Counted from the stretch's first letter, positions 1 through 8,160 are shown. The stretch: 60,079 nucleotides of DNA from Candidatus Brevibacterium intestinavium (GCA_019117545.1 DWZN01000099.1:1-60079), one strand, 5' to 3'. Numbers and translations: made by a program. Notes: generated by a model not told the origin, from the sequence alone.

Positions 1-402
1 ATCGACGCTCGGCGCCTGGGCGAGGAAGGGGCGCAGTTCGAGCCATTCGTTGATCGGCTGTCCTCCCTTGCCTGGTGCTGCCGAGAGCTCTGCGGCGAGG
101 TCGAGTGCGCGTTCCCAGCTCTCGACGTCGATGACCATCCATCCGGCGATGAGGTCCTTGGTCTCGGGGAACGGACCGTCGGTGACCGGCGGCTTTCCGT
201 CTCCGCCGGACCGGACGAAGGTGCCCTCGGGTGACAGTGCCTGGGAGTCGACGAGTTCGCCGGCTTCCCTGAGCCGATCGGCGAAGGCGTTCATATAGGC
301 GATGTGCGCGTCGACCTCGTCCGGGCTCCACTCCTCCATCGGGGTGAAGTCCATGTATTCGGCAGGCATCCGGTAGTGCTTGAGCATGAGGTACTTGGCC
401 AT
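1..402 (-). CDS. YCII/DGPF-family protein, 3' part cut off by window start
   Basis: Reads leftward off the window, so only the first 134 codons are visible. It begins at an ATG (400-402) preceded by an AAGGAG ribosome site. The N-terminus MAKYLMLKHYR and a DGPF tetrapeptide at residues 75-78, followed by an aromatic-rich strand (AGWMVIDV), are the hallmarks of the YCII-related, DGPF-domain family of small ferredoxin-like-fold proteins. Their biochemical role is unknown, but they are the standard genomic partners of ECF42 sigma factors. A matching ECF42-type promoter lies upstream (458-484) and a second DGPF gene plus the sigma factor lie 2 kb away, so the three probably form one regulon. Confidence 0.88.
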   Translation of the reverse strand, partial: MAKYLMLKHYRMPAEYMDFTPMEEWSPDEVDAHIAYMNAFADRLREAGELVDSQALSPEGTFVRSGGDGKPPVTDGPFPETKDLIAGWMVIDVESWERALDLAAELSAAPGKGGQPINEWLELRPFLAQAPSVD

Positions 403-457
403 GTCTGTCTCCTTGTCTCGTGCCGCTCGCACCGGTTGTGCTCGCTGACATGTCTGG

Positions 458-484
458 GACGAAGCCGTAGGTCAGTTCTCGACA
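458..484 (-). promoter_or_regulatory. Putative ECF42-dependent promoter
   Basis: On the minus strand the sequence reads TGTCGA (484-479), 17 bases, then CGTC (461-458). This is the TGTCGA / CG(A/T)C arrangement known for ECF42 sigma factors. It lies 56 bp upstream of the leftward DGPF gene. The same arrangement with the same spacing precedes the other DGPF gene at 2437-2463, which makes chance unlikely. Confidence 0.7.
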
Positions 485-668
485 TCCGCGGCGAGAAATT
501 CCCTCCAGAATAGGCAGATGGGCCCCCTCCGAACCAGGGTCGCCGGATGCGGAGGGCGAAAAGCTCTGCGTGGAACAAGTCCGGCGTCTGTGTCGTTGAA
601 GCAGCATGGGCACCGGCGAACGGACGGCGCTCGTACTACGGAATCGCCAATCGTTAAGGAGCACCACA

Positions 669-1202
669 ATGGCCATCTCTGACAAGAAGATCGCGTTCCT
701 CCTCACCAACGGCGTCGAGCAGGTCGAACTGACCAGCCCCCGCGCCGCCCTCGACGAGGCCGGTGCGACCACCGTCATCGTCTCGCCATCCGAAGGCACA
801 CTCCAGGCGATGGAAGGCGATTGGGAACACGCCGAGAAGTTCCCCGTCGACGTTCCCGTCTCCGAGGCCTCGGTCGAGGACTTCGATGCGCTCGTCCTGC
901 CCGGCGGCACTCTCAACGCCGACGCCCTGCGCTTGGATGAGAACGCCGTCGAACTCGTCAAGGCGTTCTTCTCAGCGGACAAACCCGTCGCCGCGATCTG
1001 CCACGCACCGTGGATCCTCGCCGAGGCGGGCCTGGCCGAGGGACGGAAGCTGACGTCCTTCATCTCGACGAAGACCGACCTCATCAACGCCGGTGCCGAC
1101 TGGACCGACGCCGAGGTGGTCGTCGACGGCAACCTCATCACCTCCCGCAACCCCGGTGACCTCGAGGCATTCAACGCCGCGATCTCCGAGAAGCTGAGCT
1201 GA
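669..1202 (+). CDS. DJ-1/PfpI-family (type 1 glutamine amidotransferase-like) protein
   Basis: A 177-residue protein of the PfpI/DJ-1 superfamily, whose members act as glyoxalase/deglycase-like or stress proteins; the exact substrate cannot be read from sequence. The nucleophile elbow is AIC-H at residues 109-112 (Cys111-His112), an upstream Glu lies in NGVEQVEL (about residue 17), and VLPGG at 77-81 is the usual strand-turn before the elbow. Length is normal for the family. The ATG at 669 is preferred over in-frame 606 because AAGGAG (657-661) sits at good spacing and the conserved fold starts at once. It stands alone between the DGPF gene and nei. Confidence 0.88.
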   Translation: MAISDKKIAFLLTNGVEQVELTSPRAALDEAGATTVIVSPSEGTLQAMEGDWEHAEKFPVDVPVSEASVEDFDALVLPGGTLNADALRLDENAVELVKAFFSADKPVAAICHAPWILAEAGLAEGRKLTSFISTKTDLINAGADWTDAEVVVDGNLITSRNPGDLEAFNAAISEKLS

Positions 1203-1341
1203 TCCGCGGCGGTCGGTCAGCGGCTCGTCCGCGGGCTGACATACCTGCGTGCGTCGTCGCCCGGGCCACGACATATGCTGGCTGAGGCACCAGCCGAACG
1301 AACCGGGCAGAGTCCCGGCCCGGACGAAGGAGAAGTCAGAC

Positions 1342-2148
1342 ATGCCGGAAGGCCATGTGATCCACCGACTGGCCAGCGACATCGTCGACACCTTCGCCGG
1401 TCACCGCATCGCATCCTCCAGTCCGCAGGGTCGCTTCGCCGGTGCCCGCCTGCTCGATGGGAACGTCCTCGAAAGCGCCGAGGCCTGGGGCAAGCACCTC
1501 TTCGTCGGGTTCGCCTCGACTGCGGCCGAAGTCCACATCCATTTGGGCATCTACGGCACGATGCGGTTGGCCGAAGGCGAACCCGAGGTCGTCGGGCAGG
1601 TCCGCTGGCGTGTCACCGACGGTGTGAGCACGGTCGATCTGCGCGGACCCAACACCTGCGCGCTCCTCGACCCCGCCGAGGTCGCCGCCGTCATCGACCG
1701 GCTCGGTCCCGACCCGTTGCGACCCGATGCGGATGCGCAGAAATTCATCGACAGGGTCCTGCGGTCCCGGTCGACGATCGCCACCCTGCTCATGGACCAG
1801 TCGGTCATCGCCGGCACCGGCAACATCTATCGTGCGGAAGTCCTCTTCCGCCTCGGCATCGATCCGCTCACACCGGGCAGATCGCTCGGTCGGGAACGTG
1901 CCGAGGCGATCTGGCAGGACACTGTTGAACTCATGAGGATCGGTCGGCAGCGCGGCCGCATCGACACCGTCCGACCCGAGCACGAACCCGAGGCCATGGG
2001 CCGACCCCCGCGGAAGGACGACCACGGCGGTGAGGTCTACGTCTACCGGCGGCAGAATCAGCCCTGCTGGATCTGCGGCGGCCCGATTCTGACGAACACG
2101 ATCGCCGGCAGGAACCTCTTCTGGTGTCCGGTGTGCCAGGCCGCCTGA
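1342..2148 (+). CDS. nei: Fpg/Nei-family DNA glycosylase / AP lyase
   Basis: A 268-residue base-excision repair enzyme that removes oxidised bases and cleaves abasic sites. The start at 1342 is fixed by the conserved N-terminus MPEGH: Pro2 is the Schiff-base nucleophile and Glu3 the catalytic acid. The H2TH region includes LLMDQSVIAGTGNIYRAE. The C-terminal zinc finger is intact, with Cys242/Cys245 and Cys262/Cys265. The MPEGHVIHRLA start is typical of the actinobacterial Nei group rather than MutM. AAGGAG (1327-1332) lies slightly upstream. It is transcribed toward a strong hairpin at 2205-2245. Confidence 0.93.
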   Translation: MPEGHVIHRLASDIVDTFAGHRIASSSPQGRFAGARLLDGNVLESAEAWGKHLFVGFASTAAEVHIHLGIYGTMRLAEGEPEVVGQVRWRVTDGVSTVDLRGPNTCALLDPAEVAAVIDRLGPDPLRPDADAQKFIDRVLRSRSTIATLLMDQSVIAGTGNIYRAEVLFRLGIDPLTPGRSLGRERAEAIWQDTVELMRIGRQRGRIDTVRPEHEPEAMGRPPRKDDHGGEVYVYRRQNQPCWICGGPILTNTIAGRNLFWCPVCQAA

Positions 2149-2204
2149 GTCGGGATCTGCCGGCACCCGATCCTGAAACCGGCTCGGAGTCCCAGAGACG
2201 AAGA

Positions 2205-2245
2205 AGAGAGCCTGTGGTCTGCACAGTGCGGACCACAGGCTCTCT
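2205..2245. terminator. Bidirectional intrinsic terminator (nei / tRNA-Ser)
   Basis: A perfect 15-bp inverted repeat, AGAGAGCCTGTGGTC (2205-2219) and its complement (2231-2245), with an 11-nt loop. Read on the minus strand it is followed by TTCTTCGTC, so it suits the end of the tRNA-Ser transcript; on the plus strand it lies 57 bp past the nei stop. Confidence 0.8.
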
Positions 2246-2249
2246 GCGG

Positions 2250-2334
2250 CGGAGGATAGGGGATTCGAACCCCTGAGGGCGTTAACCCAACCCGCGTTCC
2301 AGGCGAGCGCCATAGGCCACTAGGCGAATCCTCC
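2250..2334 (-). tRNA. tRNA-Ser (anticodon GGA)
   Basis: The minus strand folds as a class II tRNA. The acceptor stem is GGAGGAT/ATCCTCC with discriminator G (position 2250). The anticodon loop CTGGAAC gives anticodon GGA (codon UCC), the long variable arm is typical of tRNA-Ser, and the T-loop is TTCGAAT. The 3' CCA is not encoded (GCCG follows). It is flanked by the terminator at 2205-2245. Confidence 0.96.
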
Positions 2335-2436
2335 GCGGATCAGCTTATCCGAGTCGTGACGACAATGCGAAATCGCGATGGCCGAGTGTGAACGATCCCA
2401 CTTCCGCAACAATTCTTCGAAAAACTTTCACCGGCC

Positions 2437-2463
2437 TGTCGATCCCGCATAGTCTTGTTCGAC
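2437..2463 (+). promoter_or_regulatory. Putative ECF42-dependent promoter
   Basis: TGTCGA (2437-2442), 17 bases, CGAC (2460-2463), matching the ECF42 promoter pattern. It lies 62 bp upstream of the DGPF gene at 2526 and would drive that gene together with the sigma factor itself, implying positive autoregulation. Confidence 0.75.
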
Positions 2464-2525
2464 GCAGTGCATGAGAGGGCCTCGACCGAGGCTTTCGGCC
2501 GATCACGAATGACAGAGGAGTCATC

Positions 2526-2957
2526 ATGAAGTACATGCTCATCATGCGCGCAGTCGATCAGCGAACCGTCGAGGACTTCGCGAATGCCGATTTCAACGAA
2601 GTCATCGCCGCCATGGGCGCCTACAACGAGTCGATGGTCGACGCCGGCGTACTGGTCGACGGCGCCGGACTCTCCGATGCCGAGGAAGGATCCGTCGTCG
2701 ATTTCTCCGACGACGATCCCGTCGTCACCGACGGCCCCTACGGCGAACTGCGTGAACTCTTCAACGGCTTCTGGATCCTCGACGTCTCAACCAAGGAGGA
2801 GGCGATCGAGTGGGCCAAGCGCGCACCGCTCGGACCCGGCTCCCAATTGGAGATCCGCCGCATCAACGACGTCGACGACTTCCCGCAGGACAACGAGTGG
2901 ATCCAGAAAGAACAGGAATGGATCAACCAGGGCAAGCTGAAGACCAGCCGCGACTGA
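2526..2957 (+). CDS. YCII/DGPF-family protein (ECF42 partner)
   Basis: A 143-residue DGPF-type protein: N-terminus MKYMLIMRAVDQ, a DGPY tetrapeptide in VVTDGPYGELRELFNGFWILDV, and a C-terminal REIRRI-like strand. The ATG follows GAGGAG (2515-2520). Proteins of this family adopt a small alpha/beta barrel and almost always neighbour ECF42 sigma factors; whether they bind a ligand that signals to the sigma factor is not established. The downstream sigma gene overlaps its 3' end, so the two are translationally coupled. A consensus-like ECF42 promoter precedes it. Confidence 0.9.
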   Translation: MKYMLIMRAVDQRTVEDFANADFNEVIAAMGAYNESMVDAGVLVDGAGLSDAEEGSVVDFSDDDPVVTDGPYGELRELFNGFWILDVSTKEEAIEWAKRAPLGPGSQLEIRRINDVDDFPQDNEWIQKEQEWINQGKLKTSRD

Positions 2958-4348
2958 ACCCGACCCCCACCGAGGCGGTCCGTCGACCCGATGCGACCCC
3001 GGCCCACTGGGCCGGTTCCGCATCGGCGCAGCGGACCGTCGAGGCGACGTGGCGGATCGAGGGGGCAAGAATCGTCGCCGCCGTGACCCACTACGTCGGC
3101 GATTTCCCGCTCGCCGAGGACTTCGCCCAGGAGGCCTTCGCCGACGCGCTGAGCACCTGGCCGGAGTCCGGCATTCCCCGCAACCCTGCGGCCTGGCTGA
3201 CGACGGCAGCCAAGCGGAAGGCGATCGACCATTGGCGCAGAAGGGAACGCCTCGACGACCGCATCGCGGATCTCGGCCGTGGCCTCATTGCCGCTGCCGA
3301 GGGCGTCGGGACTGCCCCAGCCACCTCGCCGGTGGGCAGCTCTCGCCCCGGGCCGCGACCCACCGAGATCCCCGACCCGACCTCGGCCGGTTCCGACCTG
3401 CCGTGGGATCCGGACGCGATCGATGACGACGTGCTCCGCCTTCTCTTCATCTCCGCCCACCCCGTGCTCACCCGCGAGGCGCAGCTGGCACTGACCCTGC
3501 GCGTCGTCGGCGGTCTGACGACGGAACAGATCGCCCGCGCATTCCTCCTGCCCGTCCCCACCATCCAACAGCGCATCGTCCGAGCGAAGAAGGTGCTCGC
3601 AAAAGCCGAGGTCCGCTTCGAACTGCCGCCCGCGAGCGCATGGAGCGACCGCCTCGGCGGAGTCCTCGGGTCCCTCTACCTCATGTTCTCCGAAGGCCAC
3701 GTCGCCACGTCCGGCTCGGACTGGATGCGTCCCGAGCTTGCTCTCGACGCCCTCCGCCTCGCTCGCATCGCTGCCGGGCTGCTCCCCCGCGAACCCGAGG
3801 TCCACGGTCTCGTCGCCCTCATGGCTTTCACCGCCTCCCGCTTCCCCGCCCGCCTCGATCGAACCGGTGCGCCGGTTCTGCTCGCCGACCAGGAACGGAG
3901 CCGGTGGGACCGCAGCCTCATCCGCCTCGGCGAAGCTTCCCTCAAACGGTCGACAGATCTGCGCGAGTCCCGCGGGACGTACACGATTCAGGCTCAGATC
4001 GCGAAGGTGCACGCCTCCGCCCGCACGATCGCCGACACCGACTGGGAACGCATCGTCTCCCTCTACGGCGACCTCGGCAGCATCAAGCCTTCGGCGATCA
4101 CCGATCTCAATCAGGCGATCGCCATCGCCGAGGCCAGGGGGCCGGCCGCCGGGCTGGAGAGGGTTGATGCCCTCGCCGACTCCGGTGCGCTGTCCCGCTG
4201 CCACCTCCTTCCCAGCGTCCGCGGAGAGCTGCTGGCCCGCCTCGGCGAAGTCGGGGAGGCCCGCGAGGAACTCCTCCGCGCGACGAAACTGACGACGAAC
4301 GACCGCGAACGCGACGTCCTCGAGGACAAGGCGCGGCAGCTGCGCTGA
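2918..4348 (+). CDS. ECF42-group RNA polymerase sigma factor with C-terminal TPR-like extension
   Basis: About 476 residues, far longer than a minimal ECF sigma factor. Region 2 is WRIEGARIVAAVTHYVGDF through AWLTTAAKRKAIDHWRRR; region 4 is GLTTEQIARAFLLPVPTIQQRIVRAKK. A helical C-terminal extension of roughly 270 residues (DUF6596/TPR-like, with LYLMFSEGH) is the mark of ECF42, which uses this extension instead of an anti-sigma factor. The start is uncertain: ATG 2918 overlaps the DGPF gene by 40 bp; GTG 2897 with AGGA at 2887-2890 is an alternative, and conserved homology begins only about 38 residues in. It probably activates both nearby DGPF promoters. Confidence 0.88.
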   Translation: MDQPGQAEDQPRLNPTPTEAVRRPDATPAHWAGSASAQRTVEATWRIEGARIVAAVTHYVGDFPLAEDFAQEAFADALSTWPESGIPRNPAAWLTTAAKRKAIDHWRRRERLDDRIADLGRGLIAAAEGVGTAPATSPVGSSRPGPRPTEIPDPTSAGSDLPWDPDAIDDDVLRLLFISAHPVLTREAQLALTLRVVGGLTTEQIARAFLLPVPTIQQRIVRAKKVLAKAEVRFELPPASAWSDRLGGVLGSLYLMFSEGHVATSGSDWMRPELALDALRLARIAAGLLPREPEVHGLVALMAFTASRFPARLDRTGAPVLLADQERSRWDRSLIRLGEASLKRSTDLRESRGTYTIQAQIAKVHASARTIADTDWERIVSLYGDLGSIKPSAITDLNQAIAIAEARGPAAGLERVDALADSGALSRCHLLPSVRGELLARLGEVGEAREELLRATKLTTNDRERDVLEDKARQLR

Positions 4349-4396
4349 CCGATGCGGTGGACGGCTTCGCCTACCGGCCGGATCCGCCCACTCGTT

Positions 4397-4426
4397 TTGT
4401 GCACCGAGGACGCTGTCGACTAGACT
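4397..4426 (+). promoter_or_regulatory. Promoter of the SRP RNA
   Basis: TTGTGC (-35, 4397-4402), an 18-bp spacer and TAGACT (-10, 4421-4426) lie 7 bp before the predicted RNA 5' end. Confidence 0.6.
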
Positions 4427-4433
4427 GGTCGCT

Positions 4434-4521
4434 GGCTCCCCGTGTGGCGTCATCTTGTGAACTCCCCCAGGGCCGGAAGGCAGCAAGGGTAAGCGAGCTC
4501 TGGCGGGTGCACGGGGAGTCC
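4434..4521 (+). ncRNA. ffs: Signal recognition particle RNA (small bacterial 4.5S type)
   Basis: The tetraloop/symmetric-loop core GGCCGGAAGGCAGCAAGGGT (4471-4490) is the nearly invariant Ffh-binding site of SRP RNA. The ends pair (GGCTCCCCGTG with CACGGGGAGTCC), giving a single hairpin of about 88 nt. A good promoter precedes it and a pyrimidine-rich CTCTTTCTCC follows. The RNA works with Ffh and FtsY in co-translational membrane targeting. Confidence 0.95.
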
Positions 4522-4704
4522 TCTTTCTCCAAGATCACAATTCCACAACTCCCCTTATCCCCCATCGGCCCAGGTCAGTTCCGCCGCAGCGATCCTGACG
4601 TCACCCGTTTTCGGGCTCAGAGACGAATTCGTTAATACTTTCGTGATTTCCTTTCACTACCATTATTCGCAGTTCTCATCCCTGTGCTCGAACGAGGTTC
4701 CCTG

Positions 4705-6204
4705 TTGTCCACGAAGATGCAAGGGGCCATTGCCGCCCTTTCGGCGCTGGCCCTGCTGACGGCATGCACGCCGTCGAGTTCTGACCCCGATGCGACCCGC
4801 GATGATGCGAAGACCGCCGAGGCGGCCGCAGAGCCCGTCTTCCGCGTCGGAACGATCAGCGACGAAACCGCCGAGGCCGCTTCCTCCGCACAGACGGACT
4901 CACCCCAGCCGACCGATGATGGGACGGCGTCGGCAGCGCCGAGCGATTCCGCCTCATCGGCGGCGAGCCTCCCCACAGGAGACCGATTCGGCGAGGCCGT
5001 CGAATCCGGTGATGCGATCGAACTCGACCCCGGGCAGCGCATCGGCGTCAGCGTCGACAACGCCACGCTGAAGAACATCTCCGTCACCGAGGCTGATCAT
5101 CCTCGGATCTCCGCCGATCCCGGCGTCTTCTTCGACGGCAGCGGTCAGGCCCTCGAGGCCGATGAGGATGCGCAGGCCGGTTCCTCCGCACCGAGCTCGA
5201 CGAGCACTGAAACGGATGACGGTCAGTCCTCGGACTCCGCGTCGACGGAGGCCGAGGATCCTGAGTCCCTCCCGGCGCCGGAGGAGTCCGCGGCATGGAT
5301 CTCGACCTACGACCTCGTCGCCGACAGCAGCTACGAGGTCAGCGCCACGGCGACCACGTCGGACGGTGACGAGGTCGACCTGTCCGCTGAGGTCACCGTT
5401 GGCGACACCGATGCCTCACCGATGTCGGTGCGCACCACCCTCGCCGATGACCAGACCGTCGGCGTCGGGGCACCGATCATCCTCAACTTCGGTTCGACTG
5501 TGTCCGAGGAGTTCCGTGACGATGTCGAGCGCAGGCTCTCGGTCGAGGTCACCGACGAGGACGGCAAGAAGCGCAAGGTCGAGGGATCCTGGGGCTGGCT
5601 CTACGACGACCCGCAGTCGCGTCTGCATTTCCGGCCGAAGGATTTCTGGCCCGCATACTCGAAGGTCTCGGTCGATGTGCCGCTGAAGAACGTGCCCATG
5701 GGTGAGAACACCGTGGGTCAGAACGATCTCACGCTCGATTTCGAGATCGGCCGCAAGCAGGTCGTCGAGGCCAGCGCGAAGACCCACCGCATGGTCGTGA
5801 CCCGTGACGGCAAGGAGGTCATGGACTTCCCGGCCTCGCTCGGCGCCCCGAAGTCACCGTCGTACAACGGCACCCATGTGGTGATGTCGAAGGCCGCCGA
5901 TTACACCATGACCTCCGAGCAGTGGGACTACGAGACCGATGTGAAGTGGGCGGTGCGCATCCACAACAACGGCGAATTCATCCACGCCGCCCCGTGGTCG
6001 GCGGGTGTCCAGGGCGCACAGAACGTCTCCCACGGCTGCGTCAACCTCACAACCGAGCGGGCGAAGGAATACTATGATTCCGCGCTCTTCGGCGACCCCG
6101 TCGAGATCACCGGATCGGACGTGAGCCTGTCGACTCAGGACAGCGACATCTCCGACTGGGTCTACAGCTGGGATGAATGGAAGGAGCTGAGCGCCCTCGA
6201 TTGA
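4705..6204 (+). CDS. L,D-transpeptidase lipoprotein (YkuD domain)
   Basis: A 499-residue exported lipoprotein that makes 3-3 peptidoglycan crosslinks. A short basic N-terminus, hydrophobic stretch and lipobox LTAC give the signal. A long Ser/Asp/Glu-rich low-complexity stretch (to about residue 195) is probably a wall-spanning linker. Ig-like domain(s) follow and then the YkuD domain with the catalytic motif SHGCVNL (His443, Cys445). This layout matches mycobacterial Ldt enzymes. The start is taken as TTG 4705 because GAGG at 4694-4697 is well placed; GTG 4684 or ATG 4717 are possible. It converges with the iron-binding lipoprotein gene. Confidence 0.92.
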   Translation: MSTKMQGAIAALSALALLTACTPSSSDPDATRDDAKTAEAAAEPVFRVGTISDETAEAASSAQTDSPQPTDDGTASAAPSDSASSAASLPTGDRFGEAVESGDAIELDPGQRIGVSVDNATLKNISVTEADHPRISADPGVFFDGSGQALEADEDAQAGSSAPSSTSTETDDGQSSDSASTEAEDPESLPAPEESAAWISTYDLVADSSYEVSATATTSDGDEVDLSAEVTVGDTDASPMSVRTTLADDQTVGVGAPIILNFGSTVSEEFRDDVERRLSVEVTDEDGKKRKVEGSWGWLYDDPQSRLHFRPKDFWPAYSKVSVDVPLKNVPMGENTVGQNDLTLDFEIGRKQVVEASAKTHRMVVTRDGKEVMDFPASLGAPKSPSYNGTHVVMSKAADYTMTSEQWDYETDVKWAVRIHNNGEFIHAAPWSAGVQGAQNVSHGCVNLTTERAKEYYDSALFGDPVEITGSDVSLSTQDSDISDWVYSWDEWKELSALD

Positions 6205-6225
6205 GAGCGCTCAGCTGATCTGCCC

Positions 6226-6248
6226 GACGAGTCCCGCTTCGGCTCGTC
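6226..6248. terminator. Possible short bidirectional terminator hairpin
   Basis: GACGAG (6226-6231) pairs with CTCGTC (6243-6248) in the 44-bp gap between two convergent stops. There is no clear T-tract, so this is weak. Confidence 0.35.
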
Positions 6249-7283
6249 TTATCTGTCGAGCTTCTCCACTGCCTTGTCGATCATCGGCACATAGCGCTCG
6301 AGAGCCCACGGGACCGTGAGCGGGTTGATGATCGAGGATCCGGTGACGAAGGCCTGGTCCTCCGGCGCCACGACCGCGCCGGCCTTGACGGCCGGAATGT
6401 TCGCGTACAGACCCTGGGACTCGACCTCCTTCCGGTTCTCCTCATCGGAGTAGAAGGTGAAGAGGAGGTCGGAGTCGTTGAGCTTGTCCGCGTTCTCGAG
6501 GCCGATCAGAGCCGAGTCCGTTCCCGGCTCGTCGTAGTCCTCCTTCAGTTCGTCGATGACCGGATCGGGGGTCAGACCCAGGGCCGAGACCATGGCGACT
6601 CGCTGCTCGGTGGGATAGAACACGCCCAGAGTCCCGGGCCCGGAGTTGTAGACGAAGGAGAAGGTGAGGTCCTTGTACTCGTCCCGTTTGGCATCCGAGA
6701 GCTGCTCCTTGATGTCATCGACCAGTCCTTCGGATTCCTCCTCATGCCCCAGCGCCTTGCCGATCGTGGTGATCTGGTCGTCCCATTCGATCGTCCACGG
6801 CTGCTCGGGGTAGGCCACGGTCGGGGCGATGTCGTCGAGCTGCTCGTACTGCTCGGCGGTCACACCGGACCAGGGGGCGAGAATGACATCGGGCTCGAGT
6901 TCGGCGATGGCTTCGACATCGAGTTCCGTGTCTCCCTGGAACTGCTCGGGCAGCTCCTCTCCCCGGTCCTTCACGGCCTCATAGATCCACGGCATGTAGC
7001 CGGTGTCATCGCTCCCCCAGGCGTATTCCTCCATGCCGACGGGGGTCTTGCCGAGGGCGATGGCGGTCTCGGTCGAGCCCTGGCCGAGGGTGACGACGCG
7101 TTCGGGTTCGGATTCGATGACCGCCTCACCCAGTGCGTGCTCGATGGTCACCGGTTCGAAGTCACCGGAGCCCTGGGAGCCGGACTCCGATGCGTCGGAG
7201 TCCTGGCTGCAGGCTCCGGCGGTGAGGGCGAAGGCGACGATCGTTCCCGCGGCGGCGAAGCGACGCAAGAGTTGAGCTGGCAT
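6249..7283 (-). CDS. Iron-siderophore ABC transporter substrate-binding lipoprotein
   Basis: 344 residues. The signal peptide ends in a lipobox (TAGAC), followed by a Ser/Gly-rich tether and a periplasmic-binding type III (FecB/BtuF-like) fold: PERVVTLGQGSTETAIALG near the N-terminus, then ELEPDVILAPWSG, and VTGSSIINPLTVPWALERYVPMI at the end. Such proteins deliver ferric siderophores or haem to an ABC importer. No permease or ATPase gene is adjacent, so it must share one encoded elsewhere. A 19-bp IdeR/DtxR-type iron box overlaps its promoter region, indicating repression when iron is plentiful. Confidence 0.92.
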   Translation of the reverse strand: MPAQLLRRFAAAGTIVAFALTAGACSQDSDASESGSQGSGDFEPVTIEHALGEAVIESEPERVVTLGQGSTETAIALGKTPVGMEEYAWGSDDTGYMPWIYEAVKDRGEELPEQFQGDTELDVEAIAELEPDVILAPWSGVTAEQYEQLDDIAPTVAYPEQPWTIEWDDQITTIGKALGHEEESEGLVDDIKEQLSDAKRDEYKDLTFSFVYNSGPGTLGVFYPTEQRVAMVSALGLTPDPVIDELKEDYDEPGTDSALIGLENADKLNDSDLLFTFYSDEENRKEVESQGLYANIPAVKAGAVVAPEDQAFVTGSSIINPLTVPWALERYVPMIDKAVEKLDR

Positions 7284-7333
7284 GTCTGTCCTTTCGACAG
7301 TGTGAGGAATCCGGACGACTCCCGGGCATTGAC

Positions 7334-7352
7334 GTAGGCCAGCCTAAACTAA
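7334..7352 (-). promoter_or_regulatory. IdeR/DtxR-type iron box
   Basis: The plus-strand 19-mer GTAGGCCAGCCTAAACTAA, read on the minus strand, matches the DtxR/IdeR consensus (TTAGGTTAGSCTAACCTAA type) at about 15 of 19 positions. It sits 51-69 bp upstream of the siderophore-binding lipoprotein start. Confidence 0.75.
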
Positions 7353-7404
7353 CTTCAGCTCGAGATCGAAGTGAACGTGAGTCAGGTCACTCGACATGGG
7401 GGTC

Positions 7405-7435
7405 TTGACGCGGTCTCGGTCGCCGCGCCTACGAT
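7405..7435 (+). promoter_or_regulatory. Promoter of a likely leaderless mRNA
   Basis: TTGACG (7405-7410), a 19-bp spacer and TACGAT (7430-7435). The ATG of the HhH repair gene begins 7 bp after the -10 element, so the start codon is probably the mRNA 5' end; no ribosome site is visible. Confidence 0.6.
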
Positions 7436-7442
7436 CGGCTCC

Positions 7443-8081
7443 ATGAGCACACAGCGAGATCGTGCCCGTCGCCTCGTCGACAAGCATGGTCGCACCTTCG
7501 CCGCCGAGGCCTCGATCACTCTGCGCGACAAGCCGGCGCCGCTGTGGCAGCTGCTCGTCCTCACACTGCTGCTGTCGACTCGGATCAGCGCCGATATCGC
7601 ACTCGCCACCGCCCGCGAACTCTTCTCCGCCGGGTGGAGGACGCCGCAGCGTCTGCGTAAGAGCACCTGGCAGCAGCGGGTCGACGCCCTCGGCCGCGGC
7701 GGCTACCGACGCTACGACGAGAGCACTGCGACGCGCCTCGATGATGCCGCAGCCCTGCTCATCGACCGCTGGGCCGGCGATCTGCGCCGTCTCAGAGACG
7801 AGGGCGAGGCGGACTCGTCCCGTCTGTCCTCGCTGCTCCAGGAATTCACCGGCATCGGTCCGACGGGAGCGCATGTCTTCCTGCGTGAGGTCCAGGCGGT
7901 GTGGCCTCAGGTGCGACCCCACGTCGATCCTCTCGTGAGGAAGGGTGCCGAGGCCGCCGAGCTGCCCGAGGATGCGCAGGCTCTCGCCGGACTCGTCGAC
8001 GACGACGAAATCGCCGCCCTCGCCGCCGCGCTCGTCCGAGTCGCCCGCGATCCTTCGCTGATGGACGATCTCGACAGCTGA
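7443..8081 (+). CDS. HhH-GPD (endonuclease III-like) DNA repair protein
   Basis: 212 residues, all helical, related to endonuclease III. LLVLTLLLSTRISADIA corresponds to the substrate helix of Nth, and the helix-hairpin-helix is FTGIGPTGAHVFLREVQ. The Lys that makes Nth a lyase (after the hairpin glycine) is replaced by Thr, while an Asp remains in PHVDPLV, as in monofunctional glycosylases. No 4Fe-4S cysteines are present at the C-terminus. It is therefore probably a glycosylase-like or structural DNA-binding member. ATG 7443 is chosen because an upstream in-frame ATG (7371) precedes the promoter. Confidence 0.8.
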   Translation: MSTQRDRARRLVDKHGRTFAAEASITLRDKPAPLWQLLVLTLLLSTRISADIALATARELFSAGWRTPQRLRKSTWQQRVDALGRGGYRRYDESTATRLDDAAALLIDRWAGDLRRLRDEGEADSSRLSSLLQEFTGIGPTGAHVFLREVQAVWPQVRPHVDPLVRKGAEAAELPEDAQALAGLVDDDEIAALAAALVRVARDPSLMDDLDS

Positions 8082-8154
8082 GCGGACCGGCGCCTTCGAG
8101 CAGGCCAGGAATCCGCTGAGGGCAGAAACCATCGCCGAGGCCTCCGCCGACGTC

Positions 8155-8160
8155 TAGGCT
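8155..8160 (+). promoter_or_regulatory. -10 element for a leaderless mRNA
   Basis: TAGGCT ends 6 bp before the ATG of the HTH regulator and there is no Shine-Dalgarno sequence. This suggests a leaderless transcript. Confidence 0.5.

Noticed and set aside
591..620. TGTCGT upstream of the PfpI-type gene as an ECF42 site
   Set aside because: The sixth base differs and the element 17 bp downstream is CGGC, not CG(A/T)C.
2605..3000. Upstream ATG 2810 as start of the sigma factor
   Set aside because: It would overlap the DGPF gene by about 150 bp with out-of-frame sequence and adds residues unlike ECF42 proteins.
4414..4419. TGTCGA as a third ECF42 promoter
   Set aside because: No CG(A/T)C follows at 16-18 bp, and the bases belong to the spacer and -10 of the SRP RNA promoter.
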